Part shown: in pieces, positions 54,961 through 64,000 of the stretch
How the letters are laid out: every line of letters starts with the position of its first letter
Position numbering within the stretch: position 1 is the stretch's first letter
Source: Sindora glabra
Lineage: Eukaryota > Streptophyta > Magnoliopsida > Fabales > Fabaceae
Direction: 5' to 3'
Assembly: GCA_020226215.1 (NCBI GenBank)
Contig: CM035233.1
Coordinates: forward strand, 36,726,027-36,790,026
Length of the DNA: 64,000 bases
Translations under genes and position numbers: made by a program
Notes under the pieces: model-generated
What the model saw: the letters and a program-made list of their open reading frames with translations, nothing else
What the model was told of the DNA's origin: nothing
Databases searched by the model: none

Positions 54961-57140
54961 GAAACAATTAGACTCTAAAATGATAATAAAATTCATTGAA
55001 GATGATAAATTGACACAAAGTAAATTAGCGAGAGAACAAAATAAATATTTAGTATTAAAAAAAATTGCGACTACTATTTAGGATAATTGCCAGAATAAAG
55101 AATATACGCATATAAATCATAAATGGTATTAACAGGTACAAAATTATTCGTAACTTACGTATTACGGTGCTCCCGAGAAGGACGCTCAGTTGCTGGTAAG
55201 CTTGCCACGCATTCTTCATTTATGGGCATTTGTTCCATATATCTTACCTTATGGCAGGCGGCGGATTCTGAAGATTATTTGTCCTGTTGTCCATCTGCCA
55301 TTGACCTACGTAGTCAATCAATCAAAATTTAAAAAAAAAATAAAAAAAATAAAAAAATAAAACTTAAGCTTTTAGCTGGCAGTTACGTTATATATATATA
55401 TATGCTTGAAGTTTTAAGAAATTTTAGATTTTTAAGAATAAATTCCACAAAAAATTATTATGTGCTGTCCTCTTCAAAGATTTTTACTTTGTTTTACTTT
55501 CTCTTTGTTATTGATAAATATTAAACATTTCATTTATTTTAGTAGAAAGTATTTTTTTATAAAATATAATTATAAAATATTAAAATTAAAATTTATTTAT
55601 TTAATATTAAATATAAAAATATAAAAAAATTTTCTCTTAAAAAGAGTTTATTTTTCTTTATTATCATACTTTTAAATGTTATCTTTCAAATCATCGGTAT
55701 AAATAGTATATTATTTTATTATTAATATATATTAAAGGATATTTTTTATAAAAATATTTTTTTGATGAAATAAATAAAATTTATTATTATATTTTTAAAT
55801 ATTATTTTTAATTATTAATATAAATGATATATTATTTATTAATATATAAATAATATTTTGTATAAAAATTCGACAAAAGTAAATAGAGCTTAGAGTGTAC
55901 GGAAAATTTATTCCGACTAGTTTCGGTTCAGAAATGAACTGTTCGACCGTTTTACAAAGTGGTTATCCAAAGTGTCTTATAATCGACCGTTTTCAACAGT
56001 GAAGCTATTTTTAATTGAATTGATTGGTTAAATATGGATTGCTTTGTTTTAACACGGTTTCATAATTCCCATTTTTCTGTTTTTTTTTTTTTTTATACTA
56101 CACAAAACTTTATAAATTCAATATTTTGCATTCGCTGCCATTCTCAATTACCATCGATGAACCATTAAGGTTTTAGGGTTTTAATAGAGCCCAAAATTAC
56201 TTTAAAAAAAAAAAAGAGGACAACTAAGCAAACTCAGTGAACCAAAACCCCTAACTCAACGGCTTTAGGTTTCTAACTCAATACAAATTATAAAAATTCA
56301 ATCAATTAAAAATCCAATTTCTAGAGTCGAAAATCGTAAGTGAGTTCCTATTTTTCTTATCGCAAACAGAATACGCAGAAATTAGAATTAATAAAAGAGT
56401 TATAGGATAAAGCCGCAACTCACAGCCCAATTCACATTGTTACTGAATTGAATGGATGTCATGTTGCTATTGCGGTCTGGTGGAAGAGTTGCGGTGCAGT
56501 GACCAAGCCTAGTAGTGGTGGGGTAAATTTGTTTGGAAATTTTTTTAGGTGAACTAGAATTTCAAAGTGGAAATTTTTCAGAGAGAAGGACGAGAAATCA
56601 AGAAAATTAGAGAAAATTACAACGAGGGTCTTGGAAGCCTGAAAAGAGAGAGGGAAGAAGTACAGGAAAATATTATAAATATTGAAAATGGATTTTGAAA
56701 TTAAAATTTGAATTCTTTATATTCATTGAATTAAATTTTATAAATTTATCTAATTATCTTATATTTAATAATAATTCTTAATTTTATTTCAAAATTCAAT
56801 TTTAAATTTAAATTTTAATATATATGTATAACATTTCTGAAAAATAAAAAAGAGCGCAAGCGGTTCTCATTTTTGAACCAACTTACATCGATTGGACGTA
56901 GAACAGTTCTGTTGGTCTAAAGGTTTTACAAACCCCTAATTGATATCCTATTAAAAATCAAATCATATATATAATCAATCTTAAGAATTATTATGCAGTG
57001 ATTTTAGTTATCAGATTTCTTAGAAATATTTCTTGAGGTTAGATTATGAAAAACAATTTTTTTTTGGTGAATCGTTTAGGTGGAATGTGAATGATCTGTG
57101 TTTAGATAAATTTTCGGACAAGTATTTGCTTATATTGATA
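54961..57140. other. Intergenic sequence with a small GC-richer island
   Basis: Bases about 55120-55320 are markedly less AT-rich than their surroundings (ggtgctcccgagaaggacgctc, cttatggcaggcggcggattct) and hold a 69-codon frame of unknown meaning. The rest is AT-rich. 56220-56530 contains ggctttaggtttc and tgcggtctggtggaagagttgcgg, again unassigned. No transposon termini could be fixed. Confidence 0.4.
56670..56825. repeat. Dispersed AT-rich repeat, copy 2 of 2
   Basis: Matches the word order of 35735-35885 (ttgaattaaattttataaattt, tatttaataataattcttaatttt, ttttaaatttaaattttaat), suggesting two copies of one old element. Confidence 0.5.
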
Positions 57141-57167
57141 AGAGAGAGAGAGAGAGAGAGAGAGAGA
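57141..57167. repeat. (GA)n microsatellite
   Basis: A run of about 13 AG units. Confidence 0.95.
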
Positions 57168-57579
57168 TAAACAGTATCTTCGGACAAAAAGATGGAGCCA
57201 AAATTAATCATAAATAATTAATGGGAAAATTTGACCTATTTTAAATTATGAAGTGCGAATACACAATGTCACCACTTTCTCACCACACGTTACGTGTTGG
57301 ATCAACAATAGCCACACACAGGCTGTCCCACAAAATATGTTGTGCAGTAGAAGACTAGAAGTACATAGTAAAAGATCAATACATATCCATTACGTAATCA
57401 CACAAAATATTATAAAGTGGCGTTGGCTAGAATGAATGGGAACTGAACATCAGACTCGTAAATAATAGTATTGTTTGCAAGATACATATACACTTCTTAA
57501 TATCGTTTAGTGGCAATTTTTTTAGTGACATGATTATAACAATAGAACAGTATCAAATCATGATTCAAGATACAGGTGT

Positions 57580-57629
57580 TTTCTAGAAGTATATCAGCCC
57601 TTAAACCAACAGAAGACTACTTCTAGAAA
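57580..57629. repeat. Short perfect hairpin
   Basis: tttctagaagta (57580-57591) and tacttctagaaa (57618-57629) are perfect 12-nt inverted repeats separated by 26 nt. No function is assigned. Confidence 0.7.
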
Positions 57630-57639
57630 TTAACAATAC

Positions 57640-57740
57640 GAATTAGGAAGGAAAGAGAAGAAAAAACCACGAGGGAGAATGAAATGGAAATGAAGGAAAG
57701 ACCACGAAGGAGAATGGAGGGGTATGATGGGAAAGGAAGG
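57640..57740. repeat. Purine-rich tract with a short tandem duplication
   Basis: accacgagggagaatg and accacgaaggagaatg occur about 42 bp apart within a nearly all-purine plus strand. Confidence 0.7.
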
Positions 57741-57779
57741 AGAGTTATTACACCTCTTAAAAATTAGGAATTAATTTTA

Positions 57780-60700
57780 TTTTATTTTATTTTTCATATT
57801 TGTATGTAAGTGAAAACTTATTTAAATATTGTGAATGCGTTTATGATAAGTTTTTATTTGAGGAAAATACAGTTTTATAACTTGAGTAGGAAGAAATAAG
57901 TTATATATGAATTATGATAAAATTAGATTTAAGTAAGTGAATATGGAAGAAATTTAGATATTAATTTTCTATTATACCCTTTTGCCCTTCTCAAATTACA
58001 ACATTACCCCTTAAAATGTCTCCAACCTTATAACTCCAATTAGCTTAGAACTTTCCTCAAAGTCTTGGCTGACTTCATAGCTAGTTCTTTCTTCATCTCC
58101 ACCCCTAAATTTCTTCATAGAATGCCATTAGTATGTAACAAGCATGAGGTTGAGGACATTCCAAGGAAACATCATCTTTTTCTCTTTAAACAAGATAATT
58201 CCTTGCTAATTTGTGGTTATTAGTAAGAGCTTTCTTAAGATGGTTGAGGAATAGAGTTTGAGGACTTCATTGAAATTTACTTGATTTTGTGTTGTTTGGG
58301 CAATCAATTTCCATTTTGACCCTTCTTCAATCTCCTCCATAAGTTGTAAGCAAATGATTTACTTAAATTTTTATTTGAATATTTGATGGGTTAAGCTTTT
58401 ATTATTATAATGTGGGTAATATTAGAAATTAGAGATTTTGATTATGTTTGTTGTAATAAATGGAGAAAATGGCTTTATTTTAGTGTTGGAAGCTAGTATT
58501 CATAGGTCTATGAAGTTTGGTTAGGAATTAGGAGTATTAGAAGCTTGATTTAGATGAAATACAAAGTCTTTCAAATAGAGCCTAGGCTAATGGTTGACCA
58601 TTGAACCTATTGATTGATTAATAGCCTATGAAATCTAGTTGTTAAACCTTTTAGTATGCAATGGTTGACTGATGTTCCTTTGCATCAATAACATTGGGAG
58701 AGCATTGCATCTATTGGTCCATCAATGCCTATCAGCATATAGGCCAAAAGTATTTAAGTACTAAACATATAATTAATTAATGCATGTTTTATATTGAAAT
58801 TAAAGTGTAAACATATTAAATAAGACTTTACCTCCCTCAAAGCATATGTGTGAGGTTAGAATGTCTTGAAATGAGTGGGCATTTATTTTAAATACTATTT
58901 TATGAATTATATATATATATTTTCCATTATGTATATATATAGATTATATACTTATATTGCTATTTTTAGTATGTTGAGTATGGAATTTTCTAATTGTGAT
59001 TATTTCCTATTATTTCAACTATTGTAATGTTTAATGGAGTTCTTTATGGATTATTGCTAAATTATTGCTTTGAACTTACATAATGTAAATATAACATTAC
59101 CATTATTATTAGATTATGTCATGTTTTCTTGTATAATTTTTTATTAATATTGAATAGATGGTTTGTGTTCATGGATGAGAGGCATGGAGTTGTTAATTGA
59201 TATTTTTGTTATATTTATTGTGAGATTTTATCAATAAATACTTTAAGAATGATGATATAATGTGAAAATGCCATTATGCATGTTTAATATGATGAGATAG
59301 GGAGATAATGAATATCTAATTAGTATTGAGGAAAAAGATTCATAAGGGGATAAAGCTAGATAACTAAAAGGAATAATGTTGAAAAGGTTTGTTAGGGATA
59401 AAGTTAATTAGGAGATACAAGGAGGAATATTTGTTTCCATTGTTATTATAAATTAATAATTATTCTTTTTGAAATATTATTATTATCCTTATGATAATCT
59501 CTTGAATACGAGCATTTTACAAAAGAAGGAGGGTATTATAATACTGATGATTGTTTATTAGTTATACTTACTTTGTTAAGTAAATTATTTATATATTAAG
59601 ATGTAAAATAATTATTTTTAAATTTTTACTTTTTTAGATATACTTATTGAAACTCCTCCTACACTTATAGTTTAGGAGTAATAAATCTCCTATCTTCTTG
59701 ATAAGGATACCATAGTTATAAATGACTAGTAAATAAAAATATTTTGGACTTTGTAAGATATTATAGGTATGATGATGTATAAACAAATATTTGTGTATAA
59801 TTTTCATAATCTCCATAAAACATGTTTGTTTCTTAGAATTTGTGTGATGATACCAAGTATAAGGTTAGACTAGGTTAGTAGAAATTGGGAAACGAGTTCC
59901 ATGCTAGTCATGATGTAGGTAGATCATGACAGGAGAATAGAGGGTTAAGTTATGACTTTTTCTCCTATTATTTAGATATGTAAAATTTTATAAGGAAGGA
60001 TAATGAAAGATTAAAGTGAAATATAAAATTGATTAATATGCAATTTTATAAATTTACACTTTCTTAAAAAGTTAACTTGTTAATAGGTCTTTTACTATTA
60101 AAAAATTTTCAACAAAAAATAATTTTCTTCTAATTTTTTCTATAAAAAATCTCACTTAAAAATGATATGGTATAAGTGAATATATAATAATATTATAATT
60201 CTTACTTAAAAAGTTTTATAAAAAAATTATCAAGGGTTAACATAATATAACCCTTATTTGATAAGGTTAATAATATAACTAACTCATATTTACCTTAAAG
60301 CTAATATAGATGGGTTAAAATAAGGATGAATGTATATGTGTAAATAAATATAAGTCACAATTATTAGGTCAAATTATTATTAATAAGGAAAAATATAATT
60401 TTATTTCTCATTGGAAATTTTTTTTACAATTATATAATATATCTTTCATATGTTAGGTTCCTTTTAAAAATATACACAATATATTTTTTTTATCTAAAAG
60501 TATAATAATAATGAAAACAGTAAGAATGTAAATATACATATAAATTAAAGAATGAAATAGGGTTAAAATTATAAATTAAGTAGATAACCTTCTAAAATCC
60601 CCTATTTTGGAGGAATATAAAATCTTGAAGAATGGAAGGCTTTGGATAGTTAGTTATAAACTCCTATTTCCTTTTCCTCCTTATGTAAGACTCTTAAGTC

Positions 60701-60804
60701 AAGGAAAGAATAGCTCATATAACCTTTCCTTACTTATCTCTCCTTTCCATTTTCCTCAATCTAAACAAACTATAAGTAGGGTAGCATGCACTACTATAGA
60801 ATTG
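57780..60804. other. AT-rich intergenic sequence
   Basis: No gene was found. Bases 57960-58130 (cccttttgcccttctcaaattacaac, ctttcctcaaagtcttggctgac) and 58640-58760 look like retrotransposon LTR or leader sequence, but I found no partner copy in the window. Confidence 0.35.
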
Positions 60805-61738
60805 TTAATTTACATTAATGGATAAACATCAATTTACATTATCTTTAACATTTATATGGACATAGTGATATTTTTTAAATTGTTAAGAAAATTGCTAAGA
60901 GCCTTTGGCTTAAGTGACACTTCATGCCCTTAAAGGCTTTGTATATTTCACTGCATCGAGGGTTTAATCCCCAGTTCTTATGTGTGTGCATCCAATAGTT
61001 TAACTATTTTTTCATTTACTAAAAAAAATTATTAAGAAACTTAAGACAATTAATCATCAATATAACCAATGTCTATTTGGATGGGATAACATTTTTAAAA
61101 TTATTGAGAAATTTAAGATGATAGGTCATTAATATAACTAATATTTATTTGAATGTGATGAAATTTTTGAAAAACTTAAGATGTTAATTTTTTATATAAT
61201 GGACATCTAAAGATATTATATATGTCTAGTAAGAAAATATCAAACTTTAACATGTTAATTTTGAACTTATCTTACATCTAAAGTTATGACATTTTCAAAA
61301 TCTAGGAAACTACAAAAACCTTAAGACATCAATTTTTTTGTTAAATCAATTTTAAAAAGTATACATTCAAAGGTTATTGTGAAAACAAGCAAACCTATGA
61401 TGTAAATTTTTTAATATAACTATCAATGTTTAAAGATATTGCAAAATTCTAGTGAGAAAATGTCAAACTTTAACACATTAATTTTGAACTTAACTAATGT
61501 TTAAAGTTATGATGTTTTTGAGTTCTACGAAACTATAAAAACTTAAGATGTCAATTTGTACATAACCATCATCTAAAGGCATTTCAAGCATCTCATTGGG
61601 GAAATTTAAAATATTTACCTATTGGTTTTGGATGAAACCAATGTCTAATAGAATGACAACTACTGCTTACTTAGAAAAAAGATGGTATATAAGATGTCAA
61701 TTTGTAAAATAATTGATGTTTAAGGTCATGGGAGCAGA
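60805..61738. repeat. ~73-bp tandem repeat array, about 11 diverged copies
   Basis: Units share aacttaagatgttaattt, then atataactaatgtttaaag, then atgacattttyaaaattctag and gagaaa. Approximate starts after the SINE are 61031, 61105, 61167, 61232, 61308, 61384, 61458, 61529, 61602 and 61674. At least one further unit (about 60827-60890) stands before the SINE. Unit pairs three apart are the most alike (61167 with 61384; 61232 with 61458; 61308 with 61529), indicating a ~220-bp trimer. Confidence 0.8.
60891..61025 (+). mobile_element. tRNA-derived SINE inserted in the tandem array
   Basis: The stretch carries tggcttaagtgaca (A-box-like) at about 60907 and gggtttaatcccc (B-box-like; consensus GGTTCGANNCC) at about 60960, in the order and spacing of an RNA polymerase III promoter. 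It ends in a T/A-rich tail. It is flanked by aaattgttaagaaa (60877-60890) and aaattattaagaaa (61026-61039), 13 of 14 identical, which fits a SINE target duplication. Because the host array repeats similar words, the duplication could partly be array homology. Size about 135 bp. Confidence 0.65.
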
Positions 61739-62600
61739 GACTTTTTTACATTATAAATAAATTATATCTTATAATTTTTCCTCATTATAACTCTCTCCCT
61801 CTCTCTTTTTCTTATTTATTTCCAAACATAATTTTCATCTTTATCTAGCTTCTATTATAGAACTTTAAATCTCATCTCGTCCTCTACAATATGTTGTGAG
61901 TTACCAATACTTCTTCAACTAATATTGAGTACAAAATAAATATCCTATTCTAGATCACTAGTTTAAAATATAAGAGGTTTCTTTTCTTGCTTTTATTTAT
62001 TTTAGATATCCATCTCTTCCATTTCTTAAAAATTTTTTGCATAGGTTTTTTTTTAAGAAATTATTATTTGTATTTCCTTCATTTAATTTTATAGATTAAG
62101 TTTGAGTTTTAAACACTTATTATGTGAAAAAAATGATAAGATATAGAGAAAAAGTAAAAAGAAATTCATAAAAATGATTATTTTTCATGATTTAAGGAGG
62201 GGCAAAACCTAACTAGGTTTTATTTAAGAATACATTTGAAAATGTTAAATGAAATTAACATAAAATTTGCCCTAAATGAATAATCGAATGCAAAGTTATG
62301 ACCTTTCATAATTTTTAACTCAAATATACATTTTTATTGAAATGTTGAATTTGTTCAATTTTCATTGAAAATATTTTGGTGTGAAAGCTAAAAAATATTT
62401 TATATCAATTTTTTTACATAAAATTAACATGGAATGTACAAAAAATATTTTTAACAAAAAAGACATTAGTTTTTTAATAAAATATTAACATGATAATCTT
62501 TTTCCATGTTAATTTGTATAACTAACACCATAGTATATTTACTATGATGTTCAATAAGACATTGATTGAAAACTAACTTATAATTAGTTAAGTAGCCAAC
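61739..62600. other. AT-rich sequence with a CT-rich patch
   Basis: ctctctccctctctctttttc lies at about 61790-61812, followed by atctcatctcgtcctctacaatatg, resembling an LTR or leader. No protein or second copy was seen. Confidence 0.35.
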
Positions 62601-62609
62601 ATTAATAAA

Positions 62610-62830
62610 CTTTTTTATAATATTGATGCATCCTAGATCACCAGTCTCTTATCAATTTTAAATCATCAAATAAGTCATATAGTCAGATTTTCTTTAGCAC
62701 TAAAGACCATTCGGCTAAGTTACTTTTAGTTGACCATGAAAAAAGATGCTTTCGAATTGGTTAAGGAATTTGAACAATGTCAAAAACATACAAACATTCC
62801 TAGATCAGCATATTCAACCTAAAAGATATC
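62610..62830 (+). pseudogene. Ty3/gypsy integrase zinc-domain fragment, plus strand
   Basis: The plus strand reads TMKKDAFELVKEFEQCQKHT (about 62737-62796), the HHCC zinc region of gypsy integrase. It is the inverted counterpart of 63003-63190. Nothing of RNase H or the integrase core is readable next to it on this strand. Confidence 0.7.
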
Positions 62831-62879
62831 TTTTATGTATTTTTTATAATTATAGTAGGTAAAAGTTTAACTTCAATCT

Positions 62880-64000
62880 ACTTAATAAAATGATTTATGA
62901 TTATTATAAAAAATTTAAATTAGCTAGGGGTGATTAGAAATGGTCCTAGGAAATTAATGCCCTATTAGAATAAAGGTTGCAACAAAATGATCAGTCTTTG
63001 GTAATTTAGGAATGTTTGTATGCTTTTGACATTGTTTATATTTCTTAACCAATTTGAGAGCATCCTTTTTCATGGTTAGCTAAAAGTAACCTAACCAACA
63101 AATGGCCTTTTATGCTAAAAAAGATCTAGCTATATGACTTTAATGAATTTCTTCATACAATTCTCTTAATATATAATTAACTTCATCTAGTTGGAGACAT
63201 ATTAAAGCGAGAAAGGAAAATCCCCTTTTATATAACTAGTCATTTTGCATATAGAATGATATTACTATCCTTTTTAACCATTTTGCTTCAAAATGATCGG
63301 TAAGAAATTCTTCTTTCTTAGTAAAGTTCTTAATTGGATCTATTCATAATGATGATTAGTCTATATTCATCAGTATGGTTTTATCAATGATTGGTTTTCT
63401 TATTATTTCTTTTAGAACTATATAGTTATTGATAGTAGCTTTGGCACTAGTCAATTTTGACTAAGCATTAGCACAATGATTTTTAGCCCTAGGTGTTCAT
63501 TAAATATCAAATTGATTAAACTTTGAGATTAATACCTTCACCTTTTGTGTATATTAAATAAGGTAGGAGCCTTTTGTCTTATATGATTTATTAATTTAAC
63601 TGACCATCAATTAGGAATTACTTTTTGCTTTTATTATCTTTACTCTTATTTCCTTTGTTGGCTTTAATCTAGCAATCAATGCCTCATATTCTATTTGGTT
63701 ATTGGTTATTTTAAAGTTAAATTTTAAAGCATATTCAGTTATAACCTTATCCAATCTTTCAAGGATTACTCTAGGTCCACTTCCATTTTTATTTAATGAA
63801 CTATTCATGTAAAAATTCAAGATGAACGATTGGTCTTCCTCTACTTCCTTATCATATGGTTTTGTGATTTTTACCTCAAAGTAAGCCAAGTCTTGTGGTT
63901 TGATTACTTTCATTGGTTTAAAGAGTAATTCATATTCTATGTACTTCATTAATCATGCCACCAATTGACCAACTGTGTTAGGTTTGTGTAAGACTTATTT
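62880..64000 (-). mobile_element. Ty3/gypsy element B, RNase H and integrase start, continuing off the window
   Basis: The minus strand from 63949 reads FEVKITKPYDKEVEEDQSFI, SGPRVILERLDKVITEYALK and NQIEYEALIARLKPTKEIRV (RNase H, open for 112 codons). It then continues through SKFNQFDI, RTPRAKNHCANA, SKLTSAKATINN, LYKRGFSFLALICL and YILRELYEEIH to TMKKDALKLVKKYKQCQKHT (integrase HHCC, about 63062-63003). The order is that of plant gypsy pol. Stops replace family Gln or Trp codons at several sites. Reading fades below about 62940. The rest of the element would lie to the right of the window. Confidence 0.8.

Noticed and set aside
55905..56950. A transposon bounded by ttcgaccgttttacaaa (about 55950) and ggttttacaaacccc (about 56925)
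   Set aside because: The two sites share only a short ttttacaaa word and no matching termini or target duplication could be found.
1..64000. tRNA, rRNA, CRISPR or organelle-derived segments
   Set aside because: No cloverleaf-like tRNA, rRNA core sequence, spaced identical repeats or plastid/mitochondrial gene was recognised. The only tRNA-like promoter boxes belong to the SINE call and one weak candidate.

Overview
The window is nuclear DNA of a flowering plant, almost certainly a eudicot. It is AT-rich and full of decayed plant transposons. Two intact, intron-containing, plant-specific genes sit in the middle: MBD9 (plus strand, 14118-26633) and an HD-Zip class I gene orthologous to ATHB-1/HAT5 (minus strand, 34555-32131). 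In Arabidopsis these orthologues carry consecutive locus numbers (AT3G01460 and AT3G01470), so this is a conserved gene neighbourhood. I cannot name the species.

Layout. 1-8367: a decayed Ty3/gypsy element (gag end, protease, reverse transcriptase, RNase H, integrase), followed by two families of ~100-115 bp tandem repeats and a decayed antisense ORF. 8368-12694: a nearly complete but dead hAT transposon with matching terminal inverted repeats and a degenerate 8-bp target duplication. 13517-13793: a tandem duplication upstream of MBD9. 14118-26633: MBD9, 10 coding exons, 2187 predicted residues. 27050-30640: non-coding sequence, an unexplained 224-codon ORF and a hairpin MITE. 32131-35146: the HD-Zip gene, 4 coding exons, 286 residues, with a TATA box, a ~555-nt leader and an upstream ORF resembling the conserved peptide uORF of this family. 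38.8-44.8 kb: two long inverted repeats enclosing a decayed CACTA (En/Spm) element that carries a six-copy ~118 bp minisatellite. 47667-54418: a decayed Ty1/copia element with both LTRs, apparently inserted into an older repeat. 60.8-61.7 kb: a ~73-bp tandem array interrupted by a tRNA-type SINE. 62.6-64.0 kb: two head-to-head fragments of Ty3/gypsy integrase, the minus-strand one continuing off the window.

How the genes relate. MBD9 is a large chromatin reader (PHD, MBD, FYR, DDT, bromodomain-like, second PHD, WHIM/WSD-type segments) known in Arabidopsis to work with SWR1 and ISWI remodellers. The HD-Zip gene is a sequence-specific transcription factor whose output is probably limited by its uORF. 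They are tail-to-tail, about 5.5 kb apart, and need not share regulation. Everything else is transposon-derived or unassigned intergenic DNA. I saw no tRNA, rRNA or CRISPR, and nothing prokaryotic or organellar.

Exon borders were placed by hand from GT/AG sites, frame continuity and family similarity. All comparisons were made by eye; repeat and element limits are approximate unless a terminal motif is named.
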